NCBI RefSeq assembly: GCF_000312485.1
Contig: NZ_HE997651.1
Coordinates: 67,784-131,783, forward strand
Reading direction: 5' to 3'
Origin: Yersinia massiliensis CCUG 53443
GTDB taxonomy: Bacteria > Pseudomonadota > Gammaproteobacteria > Enterobacterales > Enterobacteriaceae
Length of the DNA: 64,000 nt
The notes beneath the pieces are model-generated. The model saw nothing but the letters and a program-made list of their open reading frames with translations. It ran no database searches and had not been told where the DNA came from. This document shows positions 8,234 through 18,225 of the stretch, piece after piece (within the stretch, counting starts at the first letter, position 1; every line of letters begins with the position of its first letter). Both the position numbers and the translations under genes were made by a program.

Positions 8234-10066
8234 GTGTCGACCGCAGCAGTGATAAATCGGGAATTACTGGCAGTGCAAGTTTTGCGAGATACTTTCGGCT
8301 ATCAGCAGTTCCGGCCCGGACAACAAGAAATTATCAACGCCACTTTATCAGGGCAAGACTGTCTGGTCGTGATGCCCACTGGCGGGGGGAAATCCTTGTG
8401 TTATCAGATTCCGGCACTGGTAACCGACGGGCTAACGCTCGTCGTTTCGCCCTTAATCTCTCTGATGAAAGACCAAGTTGACCAACTGCTCGCCTACGGT
8501 GTTGGTGCGGGGTGCTTAAACTCATCTCAAACGCGCGAACAACAATTGGCGGTGATGGATGGCTGCCGCACGGGTCAAATTAAGCTGCTGTATATCGCCC
8601 CTGAACGGCTAGTGATGGAAAGTTTCCTCGATCAACTGCATCAATGGCGTCCTGCGTTGTTGGCGGTAGATGAGGCACATTGCATCTCCCAGTGGGGGCA
8701 TGATTTCCGCCCTGAGTACCGCGCCCTTGGGCAATTGAAGCACCGTTTCCCGAATTTACCGGTCGTTGCACTGACCGCCACCGCTGATGAAGCGACGCGT
8801 GGTGATATTGTGCGTTTGCTCAATCTGGACCAGCCATTAATTCAGGTCAGCAGTTTCGACCGGCCCAATATCCGCTATACCTTGGTGGAGAAGTTTAAAC
8901 CGCTCGATCAACTCTGGCGTTTTGTCCAAGACCAACGTGGCAAAAGTGGCATTATTTACTGCAATAGCCGCGCGAAAGTGGAAGACACCACTGCCCGTTT
9001 GCAAAGTCGCGGACTTAGCGTTGCTGCCTACCACGCAGGGTTGGATAACGAACGGCGAGCACAGGTGCAAGAGGCTTTTCAGCGTGATGACTTGCAAGTG
9101 GTGGTGGCGACGGTCGCTTTTGGCATGGGGATTAATAAGCCCAATGTCCGTTTTGTGGTGCATTTTGATATCCCGCGCACCATTGAATCGTATTATCAAG
9201 AAACAGGGCGTGCAGGGCGTGATGGCTTACCAGCCGAGGCAATGCTGCTGTATGACCCGGCAGACATGGCGTGGTTACGCCGCTGTCTGGAAGAAAAACC
9301 CGCGGGTGCACAGCAAGATATCGAGCGGCATAAATTAAATGCCATGGGCGCGTTTGCTGAAGCACAAACCTGTCGTCGGCTGGTGTTGCTCAACTATTTT
9401 GGTGAGGGCAAACAGCAATCATGCGGTAACTGCGATATCTGCCTTGATCCTCCTAAGCGCTACGATGGATTGGCCGATGCACAAAAAGCGCTTTCCTGCG
9501 TGTATCGGGTCGGTCAGCGTTTTGGTCTCGGGTATATCGTCGAGGTATTGCGTGGGGCGAATAACCAACGTATCCGCGAATTCGGCCATGACAAACTGTC
9601 GGTCTATGGCCTAGGCCGTGAGCAAAGCCACGAACACTGGGTGAGCGTCTTACGCCAACTGGTTCATCTGGGGTTATTGAGTCAGAACATTGCGCAGTTT
9701 TCTGCCTTACAACTGACCGAGGCCGCGCGTCCGGTCTTGCGAGCTGAATTGCCGTTACAATTGGCTGTGCCGCGCATTCAAAGTTTGAAAGTGCGCAGCA
9801 GTGCCAATCAGAAATCCTATGGTGGCAATTACGACCGTAAATTGTTTGCCAAATTGCGTAAGCTGCGCAAATCTATTGCTGACGAAGGCAACATTCCGCC
9901 TTATGTCGTATTTAATGACGCCACCTTGCTGGAGATGGCAGAACAGATGCCGATAACGGCCAGCGAACTGTTGAGTGTCAATGGCGTCGGGCAACGTAAA
10001 CTGGAGCGCTTTGGTGCACCGTTTATGGCGATGATCCGCGACCATGTGGACAACAACGATGATTAA
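8234..10066 (+). CDS. recQ: RecQ ATP-dependent DNA helicase
   Basis: The 610-residue protein is a superfamily-2 3'-5' helicase of the RecF recombination route. Seen in order are the Q-motif region [10 protein letters not shown], Walker A ([11 protein letters not shown], about residues 48-58), DEAH at 146-149, motif VI ([10 protein letters not shown]), and the zinc-binding [13 protein letters not shown]...[12 protein letters not shown] winged helix and a C-terminal HRDC domain follow. A TTG at 8222 is in frame, but the GTG at 8234 has GGGG six bases upstream and gives nearly the E. coli length (609). The N-terminal dozen residues differ from E. coli, as is usual for this protein. Confidence 0.97.
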   Translation: MSTAAVINRELLAVQVLRDTFGYQQFRPGQQEIINATLSGQDCLVVMPTGGGKSLCYQIPALVTDGLTLVVSPLISLMKDQVDQLLAYGVGAGCLNSSQTREQQLAVMDGCRTGQIKLLYIAPERLVMESFLDQLHQWRPALLAVDEAHCISQWGHDFRPEYRALGQLKHRFPNLPVVALTATADEATRGDIVRLLNLDQPLIQVSSFDRPNIRYTLVEKFKPLDQLWRFVQDQRGKSGIIYCNSRAKVEDTTARLQSRGLSVAAYHAGLDNERRAQVQEAFQRDDLQVVVATVAFGMGINKPNVRFVVHFDIPRTIESYYQETGRAGRDGLPAEAMLLYDPADMAWLRRCLEEKPAGAQQDIERHKLNAMGAFAEAQTCRRLVLLNYFGEGKQQSCGNCDICLDPPKRYDGLADAQKALSCVYRVGQRFGLGYIVEVLRGANNQRIREFGHDKLSVYGLGREQSHEHWVSVLRQLVHLGLLSQNIAQFSALQLTEAARPVLRAELPLQLAVPRIQSLKVRSSANQKSYGGNYDRKLFAKLRKLRKSIADEGNIPPYVVFNDATLLEMAEQMPITASELLSVNGVGQRKLERFGAPFMAMIRDHVDNNDD

Positions 10067-10098
10067 CGCCCCATTTTTACTGTCATGAGAGTCTCTCC

Positions 10099-10719
10099 AT
10101 GCTAATGCTATTTCTGACCGTTGCACTGGTTCACTTGGTCGCACTAATGAGTCCTGGTCCTGACTTCTTTTTTGTCTCGCAAACGGCCGCGAGTCGATCA
10201 CGTAGTGAAGCGATGAAAGGCGTGATAGGGATTTCCCTTGGCATCGTGGTCTGGGCGGGAGTGGCCCTCATGGGGCTGAATCTTATTTTGCAGAAAATGG
10301 CGTGGTTGCATCAAATTATCATGGTTGGCGGCGGGCTATATCTGTGCTGGATGGGTTGGCAACTGCTGAAGTCTGCTCGAGCCAAACGCCATGGGACCGA
10401 AAGCGGCGAGCTAGTAGAGCTGCCCGCTCGTGGACGGACTTTCCTGCGGGGTTTCCTGACCAATCTTTCGAACCCGAAAGCCGTTATCTATTTCGGCAGC
10501 GTGTTCTCACTTTTTGTGGGCGATGATGTCAGTGCCAGTGTGCGTTGGGGCTTGTTCGTGCTCATCGTGGCTGAGACTTTTATCTGGTTCAGCGTGGTGG
10601 CTTGCGTGTTTGCTCTACCGGTCATGCGCCGAGGCTATCAGCGGTTATCTAAATGGATTGATGGGCTGGCGGGGGTATTGTTCGCCGGTTTTGGTATCCA
10701 CCTTATCCTTTCCCGCTAA
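10099..10719 (+). CDS. rhtC: RhtC, threonine exporter (LysE/RhtB family)
   Basis: This 206-residue membrane protein has about six helices and the LysE-family N-terminal signature LVALMSPGPDFFFVSQTAAS. In E. coli RhtC exports threonine. The central loop (about residues 90-115) is polar and is followed by FLRGFLTNLSNPKAVIYFGS, the other conserved block of the family. The gene is 32 bp downstream of recQ, as in E. coli, and faces rhtB across a shared hairpin terminator. Substrate preference is inferred from synteny. Confidence 0.93.
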   Translation: MLMLFLTVALVHLVALMSPGPDFFFVSQTAASRSRSEAMKGVIGISLGIVVWAGVALMGLNLILQKMAWLHQIIMVGGGLYLCWMGWQLLKSARAKRHGTESGELVELPARGRTFLRGFLTNLSNPKAVIYFGSVFSLFVGDDVSASVRWGLFVLIVAETFIWFSVVACVFALPVMRRGYQRLSKWIDGLAGVLFAGFGIHLILSR

Positions 10720-10737
10720 TGAATATCGCGCCGAAAA

Positions 10738-10770
10738 TGCCCCAATCAGTGGTTTTTACCGGTTGGGGCA
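10738..10770. terminator. Hairpin between convergent rhtC and rhtB
   Basis: TGCCCCAA pairs with TTGGGGCA around a 17-nt loop that can extend the stem imperfectly. No long T-run follows on the plus strand, so strength is uncertain. Confidence 0.55.
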
Positions 10771-10789
10771 TCATACTTTGAGCGGTGCT

Positions 10790-11416
10790 TTACACTTTTC
10801 TGGCGGTCGCTAATAGCGCGCCGATCAGCATGAATAAGCCACCAAAGATGCGGTTTAACAATTTCATTTGATGGGGTGATTTTATCCAGCCAGCAATACG
10901 TGTGGCGAGGGTGGCATAACCAATCATCACAATGATATCGACGATCACGCTAGTACTGCCGAGAATCAAGTATTGTGCGACTTGTGGTTGATGCGGCAAA
11001 ACAAACTGCGGAAACAACGCCGCCAGAAAAACAATGCTTTTGGGGTTGGTCAGGTTCACAAAGACAGCCCGCTTAAACAGCTTTCGCCGAGGCATGCTAT
11101 TGGCCAGTGCATGTAAATCCAGTGCGCCAGCGGCTCGCCATTGCTGAATACCTAGCCAGATTAAGTAGGCCGCCCCCAGCCATTTTAATATTTCAAATGC
11201 GAGCAGGGACTGTGAAATGAGGGCGCCAAGGCCCACGCCAACCAGTACAATATGCACAGCCAGCCCCAGTTGTAAGCCACAAATTGAGGCAATGACCCCG
11301 CGCGTACCGTGGCTAATGGTGGTGCTCATGGTGTTAATGGCACCAGAACCGGGCGATAGACTGAGGATAAGGGTTGTAAGTAGATAGGTTAACCACCAGT
11401 CTAAGGTCATCGGCAA
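10790..11416 (-). CDS. rhtB: RhtB, homoserine/homoserine lactone exporter (LysE/RhtB family)
   Basis: The 208-residue protein is a LysE-type exporter with about six helices. It has the N-terminal block [20 protein letters not shown] and the second family block [21 protein letters not shown]. coli RhtB exports homoserine and homoserine lactone. The gene is convergent with its paralogue rhtC and divergent from pldB, as in E. coli. The start is the ATG at 11416. The assignment as RhtB rather than another LysE paralogue rests on position. Confidence 0.92.
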   Translation of the reverse strand: MPMTLDWWLTYLLTTLILSLSPGSGAINTMSTTISHGTRGVIASICGLQLGLAVHIVLVGVGLGALISQSLLAFEILKWLGAAYLIWLGIQQWRAAGALDLHALANSMPRRKLFKRAVFVNLTNPKSIVFLAALFPQFVLPHQPQVAQYLILGSTSVIVDIIVMIGYATLATRIAGWIKSPHQMKLLNRIFGGLFMLIGALLATARKV

Positions 11417-11523
11417 AGTTCCCTGAACGTGTCATTTTATGTCACAATACTCCATTGCTAATCATTGTGCTATGGCTCACAAAATCGTAGCTTTCACCAG
11501 TGACAGGATGCAATCAATCACAC

Positions 11524-11583
11524 CATGCCGTTAGACAACCAAACATGCCATTAGATAACCAAAAAATGCCATCAGGGAATCAC
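11524..11583 (+). repeat. 20-21 bp tandem repeats with ATGCC cores before pldB
   Basis: CATGCCGTTAGACAACCAAA (11524) and CATGCCATTAGATAACCAAA (11544) match at 18 of 20 bases. A third, degenerate copy begins near 11565 (ATGCCATCAGGGAATCAC). They put in-frame ATG codons at 11545 and 11566 ahead of the chosen pldB start. Confidence 0.75.
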
Positions 11584-12603
11584 ATGCATCATTGGCTTAA
11601 TCGCGAAGCGCAGTTTGCCGCTTTTGTGAATGGGCCATTATTGGATTTCTGGCAGCAGCGGGATGAAGCCGAATTTATTGGGGTCGATAATATCCCCATT
11701 CGTTATGTCCGCTTTCGTGCGCCGCAACATACGAGTGTGGTGGTGGTGGTGCCTGGCCGCATTGAAAGTTACGTTAAATATCCTGAAGTCGCTTATGATC
11801 TGTTCCAGCAAGGCTATGATGTTATTGTGCTGGATCATCGTGGGCAGGGCCGATCAGGGCGAATGCTTGACGATCCCCATCGCGGCCATGTGATTAAGTT
11901 CGATGATTATATTGAGGATTTTGCGCAGTTAGTTCAGCGTGAAATCACCAGCAGTCATTATCAGCATCGGTTTGCGCTTGCCCATTCAATGGGCGGTGCC
12001 ATTTTGACCCGCTTTTTGGCGCGAGAACCGAACGTATTTGATGCGGTCGCATTATGTGCGCCGATGTTCGGTATCCATTTACCCATGCCGGGTTGGCTAG
12101 CACACCGCATTGTCGATTGGACCGAACGGCATCAGGCGCTGCGTAATTATTACGCAATAGGGACAGGGCAATGGCGGCCACTGCCCTACTTGGTGAATAT
12201 GCTCACCCACAGCCGTGAGCGATATCGCCGCTATTTACGCCAATACGCCGACGCACCTGAAATCCGTGTAGGTGGGCCAACCTATCATTGGATCCGTGAG
12301 AGTCTGCTGGTGGGAGAGCAAATCATTGCGCAGGCAGACAAAATTACGACACCGGTACTGTTATTACAGGCCAGTGAGGATCGGGTCGTTCATAACCCGG
12401 CCCAGAATGCATTTTCTCAGGCAATGACGCTGGCGGGGCACCCTTGCGAAGGGGGGCAGCCTAAGGTCATTCAAGGCGCACGCCATGAGATCCTGTTCGA
12501 GCGGGACACACTGCGTGCCGAGGCGTTAAGCGCCATATTGCGCTTTTTTGCGCAACATCAATCATCAGTCGGCCATGAAGGTTCCGACGCCACCAGAGGT
12601 TAG
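11584..12603 (+). CDS. pldB: PldB, lysophospholipase L2
   Basis: This alpha/beta-hydrolase has 339 residues from the ATG at 11584, matching E. coli PldB (340). The frame is open upstream to a GTG at 11500, but AGGGA seven bases before 11584 and alignment of REAQFAAFVNGPLLDFW with the known N-terminus favour the shorter form. The nucleophile elbow is AHSMGGA, near residue 138, with its Ser as the likely catalytic residue. A late Asp (ASEDRVV) and His (GARHEILFE) would complete the triad. It removes the remaining acyl chain of lysophospholipids at the inner membrane. It is divergent from rhtB and followed by yigL after 11 bp. Confidence 0.95.
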   Translation: MHHWLNREAQFAAFVNGPLLDFWQQRDEAEFIGVDNIPIRYVRFRAPQHTSVVVVVPGRIESYVKYPEVAYDLFQQGYDVIVLDHRGQGRSGRMLDDPHRGHVIKFDDYIEDFAQLVQREITSSHYQHRFALAHSMGGAILTRFLAREPNVFDAVALCAPMFGIHLPMPGWLAHRIVDWTERHQALRNYYAIGTGQWRPLPYLVNMLTHSRERYRRYLRQYADAPEIRVGGPTYHWIRESLLVGEQIIAQADKITTPVLLLQASEDRVVHNPAQNAFSQAMTLAGHPCEGGQPKVIQGARHEILFERDTLRAEALSAILRFFAQHQSSVGHEGSDATRG

Positions 12604-12614
12604 AACATACCGCT

Positions 12615-13424
12615 ATGTATCATGTCGTTGCTTCCGATTTAGATGGCACGCTGCTATCACCTGACCACCTTTTGACGCCATATACCAAAGAAACACTTAA
12701 GTTGCTGACTCAGCGTGATGTGCACTTTGTGTTTGCCACCGGCCGTCATCATATCGATGTAGCGCAAATCCGTGACAGCTTGGAGATCAGCGCTTTTATG
12801 ATCACCTCCAACGGCGCACGCGTACACAACACGGCAGGGGAGCTGATTTTCAGCCATAACCTCGACGCGGATATTGCCCGCGATTTGTACAACATTGAAC
12901 ACCATAATACGGATATCTTGACCAACGTTTATCTGAATGATGAATGGTTCATGAACCGCGAAAGTCCTGCGCAGAAAGAATTTTTCCGCGAATCGGTCTT
13001 TAACTATCAAGTATTTGAACCGGCGTTGCTGCCAACGGAAGGGGTATGCAAGGTTTACTTTACTTGCGAAGATCATGACAAGTTATTGATTTTGGAAGAG
13101 GCCATCAACGCACGTTGGGGCGATCGCGTGAATGTCAGTTTCTCCTTCCCAACTTGCTTAGAAGTGATGGGCGGTGGTGTCTCTAAAGGCCACGCTCTCG
13201 AGCAAGTGGCAAAAATTATCGGTTATTCGCTAAAAGAATGCATCGCCTTTGGCGACGGCATGAATGACTTAGAAATGCTGTCCATGTCAGGTAAGGGCTG
13301 CATTATGCAAGACGCTCATCAGCGTTTAAAAGACATGCTGCCAAACTTAGAAGTGATCGGTTCGAATGCGGATGATGCGGTACCACACTATCTGCGTAAA
13401 ATGTTTTTAGGCACAGATAAGTAA
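12615..13424 (+). CDS. yigL: YigL, HAD-family sugar/pyridoxal phosphate phosphatase
   Basis: The 269-residue protein is a Cof-type (class IIB) HAD phosphatase. The nucleophile loop DLDGTLL is at residues 8-14, motif II is in FATGRH, and motif IV is FGDGMNDLEML near residue 215, with a cap domain between. E. coli YigL dephosphorylates pyridoxal 5'-phosphate and sugar phosphates. It is 11 bp after pldB and probably co-transcribed, as in E. coli. A strong hairpin with T-runs on both sides follows. This gene marks the left junction where the E. coli-like order breaks into the glp cluster. Confidence 0.93.
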   Translation: MYHVVASDLDGTLLSPDHLLTPYTKETLKLLTQRDVHFVFATGRHHIDVAQIRDSLEISAFMITSNGARVHNTAGELIFSHNLDADIARDLYNIEHHNTDILTNVYLNDEWFMNRESPAQKEFFRESVFNYQVFEPALLPTEGVCKVYFTCEDHDKLLILEEAINARWGDRVNVSFSFPTCLEVMGGGVSKGHALEQVAKIIGYSLKECIAFGDGMNDLEMLSMSGKGCIMQDAHQRLKDMLPNLEVIGSNADDAVPHYLRKMFLGTDK

Positions 13425-13436
13425 GCATCAGCATAT

Positions 13437-13474
13437 AAAAAGTGGGGAGATAACCGTTATCGCCCCACTTTTTT
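13437..13474. terminator. Bidirectional terminator between yigL and glpQ
   Basis: AAAAAGTGGGG pairs with CCCCACTTTTT. The inner GATAA / TTATC extends the stem with one mismatch, and there is a T-run on either strand. Confidence 0.9.
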
Positions 13475-13505
13475 TACGTATTAATGTTAGCTTGCGGACA
13501 TTAAG

Positions 13506-14630
13506 TTACTGATGCTGCCCCTGCTTTTGCAGGAACTGCACGCCAGTATCTGGGAAGTCAGTAAACACCCCATCGACCTGTGCTTGGTTGTAGATGATAT
13601 CGAATAGCTGATTAACATCAGTAGCGTATTTAGGCAATCTATCCGTGCGGATCGTGAACGGATGAACCATCATGTTGCTGGCATGGGCTTCCTTGACCAT
13701 ATTTGTCAGCTTGATGTTATTTGGCGTGGAGCTTTCGACCACCAGCATATGGTAGTCAGGGCCAATACCATCAGCATATTGCGCCACTTGTTTCATCGCG
13801 CCGGGTTTGAACATCCAGTCATAGTTGTAATTCACCCACTTACCATCAGGTTTTTGTTCGTAGGTTTCATTCCAATCGGTATAAGCCACCAGTTGAACCA
13901 GTTTCAGGTCCATACCCATCTTCGGTTCCAGCTCATTCTTAATGCGTTTGAGTTCATTGGCATCAAAACATTGCAGATAAACTTTATCGGCTTTGCTGGT
14001 GTAACCGTACTGCTTGAGCACTTCCAACACCTTGGTGGAGATGTCTTTGCCTTCTTGTTTATGGAACCAAGGCGCTTTGATTTCAGGATAAATACCGATG
14101 TTCTTACCGGTCGAATGATTCAGCCCTTGAACAAATTCAATCTCTTCCTGGAAGGTATGCACACGGAAGTCAGATTTGCCCATCGGGAAGCGACCCGGAT
14201 AGCTCTGCACTTTGTTACCGTTTTTATCAATATCGAAGCCTTCGGTAAATTTCAGTGACTTAATTTCTGGCAGCGTAAAGTCGATAGCGTAATAGCGGCC
14301 ATCTTGACGTGCGCGATCAGGGAAGCGATCGGCGACATCCGTCACTCGATCCAGATAATGGTCGTGCAGAACCACTAACTCATTATCTTTGGTCATGACC
14401 AAATCTTGCTCTAAATAATCAGCGCCTTGCGCGTAAGCCATGGCTTTGGCGGGCAGCGAGTGCTCAGGTAAATAGCCACTGGCACCGCGATGCGCGATAA
14501 CGACTTTGTTTGCAGAAGGTTTGGTCAGTACAGATTTATCCGCAGTTGCTGACTCTGCAGCTTGCGCCATGCCAGCGACAGAGGATGCCAGAATGATACT
14601 CGCTACCAGTGTTTTGATTTGGGTTTGCAT
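13506..14630 (-). CDS. glpQ: GlpQ, periplasmic glycerophosphodiester phosphodiesterase
   Basis: The 374-residue precursor begins at the ATG at 14630, which has GGAG eight bases upstream; an in-frame start at 14663 lacks support. A signal peptide (MQTQIKTLVASIILASSVAG...AQA) directs it to the periplasm. The GDPD domain starts with VIAHRGASGYLPEHSLPAK, followed by DYLEQDLVMTKDNELVVLHD with the metal-binding acidic residues. It cleaves glycerophosphodiesters to glycerol-3-phosphate plus alcohol, feeding GlpT, the gene immediately upstream on the same strand. In E. coli these form the glpTQ operon. Here a hairpin with a T-run lies in the 210-bp gap. Confidence 0.96.
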   Translation of the reverse strand: MQTQIKTLVASIILASSVAGMAQAAESATADKSVLTKPSANKVVIAHRGASGYLPEHSLPAKAMAYAQGADYLEQDLVMTKDNELVVLHDHYLDRVTDVADRFPDRARQDGRYYAIDFTLPEIKSLKFTEGFDIDKNGNKVQSYPGRFPMGKSDFRVHTFQEEIEFVQGLNHSTGKNIGIYPEIKAPWFHKQEGKDISTKVLEVLKQYGYTSKADKVYLQCFDANELKRIKNELEPKMGMDLKLVQLVAYTDWNETYEQKPDGKWVNYNYDWMFKPGAMKQVAQYADGIGPDYHMLVVESSTPNNIKLTNMVKEAHASNMMVHPFTIRTDRLPKYATDVNQLFDIIYNQAQVDGVFTDFPDTGVQFLQKQGQHQ

Positions 14631-14718
14631 TGATAGTGCTCCATTTGTCCCTCCATTTCTCAAGTTGCAACGGTGTAAACGGCATCTTGAAATCTTTTGG
14701 GTGTAGGTTCTGGGGTGT

Positions 14719-14764
14719 AAAAAAGGCTATGTCGCTATCTAATCCATAAATAACGGCACAGCCT
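14719..14764 (-). terminator. Attenuator-like hairpin between glpT and glpQ
   Basis: Read on the minus strand, AGGCTGTG pairs with CATAGCCT (one mismatch) around a loop of about 25 nt and ends in a run of T. It may reduce glpQ expression relative to glpT. Confidence 0.5.
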
Positions 14765-14840
14765 GTGTACAACTTAACCCCTTGTCATTGCCGCCACAGT
14801 CAAGCACTGCAACACCAATGACGCTGGGTTTATCTAAAGA

Positions 14841-16196
14841 TTACAAGTCCTGCTTTCTCGCCATCTCTTCGTGGTGTTTTTTCTCGCTAAGCATCACGAC
14901 GATCAGTAACAACACGGCGATGATGCTACCGCCGATCATGACCATAAAGCCGCCGTCCCAACCGAAGTAGTCAACGGTATAACCCACGATGGCACTGGCT
15001 GCGACCGAGCCACCTAGATAACCAAACAGACCGGTAAAGCCAGCTGCCGTCCCTGCTGCTTTCTTCGGTGCTAATTCAAGGGCGTGCAAGCCAATCAGCA
15101 TGACTGGGCCATAGATCAGGAAGCCGATGGTGATCATACACGCCATATCGATACCCGGATTACCGACAGGGTTCAGCCAGTAAATGATGGTCGCGATAGT
15201 CACCAGTGTCATAAAGAACACACCTGTTGCGCCACGGTTGCCTTTGAACACTTTGTCTGACATCCAACCGCACAGCAGCGTCCCCGGAATACCAGCGTAT
15301 TCATACAGGAAATATGCCCATGATGATTTATCGAGCGCGAAGTGCTTCACTTCTTTCAGGTAGGTCGGTGACCAGTCGAGGATGCCGTAACGCAGTAAAT
15401 AAACGAAAACGTTCGCAATGGCGATATACCACAGCAGTTTGTTGGGGAACACGTATTGCATGAAGATCTGTTTTGCGGTCAGTTCTTCTTCTGCTTTGTC
15501 AGTGTAATCGTCTGGGTAGTCGTTTTTGTACTCTTCAATCGGCGGCAGACCCACAGATTGAGGAGTATCGCGCATTAGGCCCAATACGATAAGTGCGACC
15601 AAGATAGCCGCGAAAGCAGGCATATAAAGTGCCGCTTTCCAGTCGTTAAACCATGCCATCCCTAACAGGAACAGCAATGGCGGCAAGCCCCCACCGACGT
15701 TATGGGCGCAGTTCCAGATAGACACTATCCCGCCACGTTCTTTCTTCGACCACCAGTGAACCATGGTACGGCCACATGGCGGCCAACCCATTCCTTGGAA
15801 CCAACCGCACAAGAACAGCAGCACAAACATGATGGCGATGCTGGAGGTTGCCCAAGGGACAAAGCCCATGAACAGCATCACGGCTGCGGAAAGAATCAAA
15901 CCTGCAGACAGGAACACCCGTGGGTTGGAACGGTCAGAAACCGAACCCATGATGAATTTTGAGAAACCGTAAGCGATGGAAATACCAGATAAAGCGAAAC
16001 CCAGATCCCCACGAGAGAATCCTTGTTCGATCAAATAGGGCATCGCCAAGGTAAAGTTTTTACGCACGAGGTAATAGGCGGCATAACCGAAGAAAATGCC
16101 CATGAATATTTGCCAGCGTAAGCGGCGGTAAGTGGGGTCGACCTGGTCTGCGGGAAGCCTTGCCACATGTGGCGCGGGCTTAAAAATACTCAACAT
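14841..16196 (-). CDS. glpT: GlpT, glycerol-3-phosphate/phosphate antiporter
   Basis: This 451-residue major-facilitator protein has about 12 membrane helices and the E. coli GlpT N-terminus type ([20 protein letters not shown]). Conserved segments include [33 protein letters not shown] and [17 protein letters not shown]. It exchanges external glycerol-3-phosphate for internal phosphate in the inner membrane. The gene is divergent from glpABC across a 373-bp gap holding a consensus CRP site and a GlpR-type operator. This is the classical arrangement for induction by glycerol-3-phosphate and for catabolite control. Confidence 0.97.
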   Translation of the reverse strand: MLSIFKPAPHVARLPADQVDPTYRRLRWQIFMGIFFGYAAYYLVRKNFTLAMPYLIEQGFSRGDLGFALSGISIAYGFSKFIMGSVSDRSNPRVFLSAGLILSAAVMLFMGFVPWATSSIAIMFVLLFLCGWFQGMGWPPCGRTMVHWWSKKERGGIVSIWNCAHNVGGGLPPLLFLLGMAWFNDWKAALYMPAFAAILVALIVLGLMRDTPQSVGLPPIEEYKNDYPDDYTDKAEEELTAKQIFMQYVFPNKLLWYIAIANVFVYLLRYGILDWSPTYLKEVKHFALDKSSWAYFLYEYAGIPGTLLCGWMSDKVFKGNRGATGVFFMTLVTIATIIYWLNPVGNPGIDMACMITIGFLIYGPVMLIGLHALELAPKKAAGTAAGFTGLFGYLGGSVAASAIVGYTVDYFGWDGGFMVMIGGSIIAVLLLIVVMLSEKKHHEEMARKQDL

Positions 16197-16277
16197 GAGT
16201 GCCTCCGATGGCTTTTTTGTAGTTTTTTACCCCGGTGTCTCTGCAACCGGAGGTTAAACGGCTAACGTGCTCTCGTT

Positions 16278-16297
16278 TATGTTCTATAACGAACGGC
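16278..16297. promoter_or_regulatory. GlpR operator upstream of glpT
   Basis: TATGTTCTATAACGAACGGC matches about 16 of 20 positions of the E. coli GlpR consensus, as I remember it. It lies 82 bp before the glpT start. A further TTCG-rich stretch at about 16450-16485 (two TTCGTTTTT copies) may contain weaker half-sites for the glpA side. Confidence 0.7.
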
Positions 16298-16417
16298 ATA
16301 CTAGATAAATTCACTCGATTTATCTGTGAGTGATGGCGCATTTGTTACAGTTATATGAAAGCGGGGGCAATTTTGAGCGATTGGTTAACATTTTGAAACC
16401 AGTATTCAGAAATTACC

Positions 16418-16433
16418 TGTGACTTTGATCACA
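16418..16433. promoter_or_regulatory. CRP-cAMP binding site in the glpT-glpA gap
   Basis: TGTGACTTTGATCACA is a full consensus TGTGA-N6-TCACA site. It lies 137 bp upstream of glpA and 222 bp upstream of glpT, fitting shared catabolite activation. Confidence 0.85.
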
Positions 16434-16569
16434 ATCATGGTTTTAAAACACCATGTTACTTTCGTTTTTAGTTCGTTTTTGTTCCTTATCAAACAATACC
16501 CATAAAGACTGTGGCTCAATAGAGCCATAATGAGCCGCCAGACGGCTGTCTGATAAAGTGGGGTCTTTC

Positions 16570-18225
16570 ATGACGAACAGTTCTCCTTACACAGAAACGG
16601 ATGTCATCATCATCGGTGGGGGCGCGACCGGCGCAGGGATTGCTCGAGATTGCGCGCGTCGTGGCTTGGCGTGCACGTTGTTAGAGCGGCATGACATTGC
16701 CACCGGCGCGACGGGTCGTAACCATGGCTTACTGCACAGTGGCGCTCGCTATGCGGTGACTGATGGGGAGTCCGCTCGAGAATGTATTGAAGAAAACCGA
16801 ATACTAAAACGTATAGCGCGCCACTGTATCGAGCAAACCGACGGCCTGTTTATCACGCTGCCGGAAGATTCACTGGACTATCAGCAGCAATTTATAGCTC
16901 GCTGTCAGGAGGCAGGGATCGAGGCTGAAGCAATCGATCCCAAGCAGGCATTACGTCTGGAACCCGCCGCCAACCCTGCGCTCATTGCTGCGGTTCGTGT
17001 ACCTGATGGCACCGTGGATCCTTTCCGCTTAACCGCCGCCAATATGCTGGATGCCCGTGAGCACGGCGCGAATGTATTGACTTATCACGAGGTTATCGGG
17101 CTATTACGCCAAGGCGATCGTGTGAGCGGCGTGCGCGTTTTCGATCATAAAAACAACCGCCAATACGAAATTCATGCGCAAATTGTGGTCAATGCGGCAG
17201 GGATCTGGGGGCAACACATTGCCGAATATGCCGATCTTCGTATTCGCATGTTCCCCGCCAAAGGTGCGCTGCTGATCCTGGGTCATCGCATCAATAACAT
17301 GGTGATCAACCGCTGCCGTAAACCGGCGGATGCTGACATTTTGGTCCCCGGCGACACCATTTCATTGATCGGCACTACCTCTACGCACATCGAATATGAC
17401 CAAATAGATAATATGGTGGTCACGGCGCAAGAAGTGGACACCTTAATCCGCGAAGGCTCTAAACTCTCGCCGCAACTGGCACAAACCCGTATTTTACGGG
17501 CCTACGCCGGTGTTAGGCCGCTGGTCGCCAGCGATGATGATCCATCAGGGCGTAATGTCAGCCGCGGCATCGTATTGCTGGATCATGCTAGTCGTGACGG
17601 CTTGGAAGGGCTTATCACCATTACCGGTGGCAAGTTAATGACCTACCGGCTGATGGCAGAGTGGGCTACCGATAAAGTCTGTGAAAAGCTCGGTGTGAAC
17701 GCTGCTTGTACCACAGCCCAAACACCACTGCCTGGTTCACAGCAATCGGCGGAACAAACCCTCAGCAAAGTGATTTCTCTGCCCGCCAGTATTCGCGGTT
17801 CAGCGGTTTATCGCCACGGCGACCGTGCCACACAGCTCTTGGCGGGGAACCGACTCGATAACAGCTTAGTGTGCGAATGCGAAGCGGTGACGGCGGGTGA
17901 AGTACGTTATGCCGTTGATTCTCTGTCGGTGAACAACTTATTAGACTTACGCCGCCGCACTCGGGTCGGTATGGGAACCTGCCAAGGGGAACTCTGCGCC
18001 TGCCGAGCCGCTGGCTTGCTTAACCGCTTTAAAGTGACAACACCGCAACAATCCCGTGAGCAACTGACGCAATTTCTCAATGAGCGCTGGAAAGGTGTGC
18101 GCCCGATAGCTTGGGGTGATGCGTTAAGGGAGAGTGAGTTTACCCATTGGGTTTATCAAGGATTGTGTGGTTTGGATGACACCCTTTCCGTGGCCCCTAT
18201 TCAGGAGAAACGCGATGAAATTTGA
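16570..18225 (+). CDS. glpA: GlpA, anaerobic glycerol-3-phosphate dehydrogenase large subunit
   Basis: The product is 551 residues from the ATG at 16570; the GTG at 16558 would add four residues but lacks spacing to the GGGG site. It has an FAD-binding dinucleotide fold (VIIIGGGATGAGIARDCA, from about residue 11). A C-terminal cysteine-rich region holds CECEAVTAGE and GTCQGELCACRA, of the BFD-like [2Fe-2S] type. It oxidises glycerol-3-phosphate to dihydroxyacetone phosphate in anaerobic respiration, docked on GlpB and GlpC. Its 3' end overlaps the glpB start. CRP and GlpR sites lie upstream. Confidence 0.97.
   Translation: MTNSSPYTETDVIIIGGGATGAGIARDCARRGLACTLLERHDIATGATGRNHGLLHSGARYAVTDGESARECIEENRILKRIARHCIEQTDGLFITLPEDSLDYQQQFIARCQEAGIEAEAIDPKQALRLEPAANPALIAAVRVPDGTVDPFRLTAANMLDAREHGANVLTYHEVIGLLRQGDRVSGVRVFDHKNNRQYEIHAQIVVNAAGIWGQHIAEYADLRIRMFPAKGALLILGHRINNMVINRCRKPADADILVPGDTISLIGTTSTHIEYDQIDNMVVTAQEVDTLIREGSKLSPQLAQTRILRAYAGVRPLVASDDDPSGRNVSRGIVLLDHASRDGLEGLITITGGKLMTYRLMAEWATDKVCEKLGVNAACTTAQTPLPGSQQSAEQTLSKVISLPASIRGSAVYRHGDRATQLLAGNRLDNSLVCECEAVTAGEVRYAVDSLSVNNLLDLRRRTRVGMGTCQGELCACRAAGLLNRFKVTTPQQSREQLTQFLNERWKGVRPIAWGDALRESEFTHWVYQGLCGLDDTLSVAPIQEKRDEI

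Noticed and set aside
13662-14258. 198-codon open frame antisense to glpQ
   Set aside because: It is a shadow of a strongly coding gene; glpQ on the other strand has a full GDPD domain and signal peptide.
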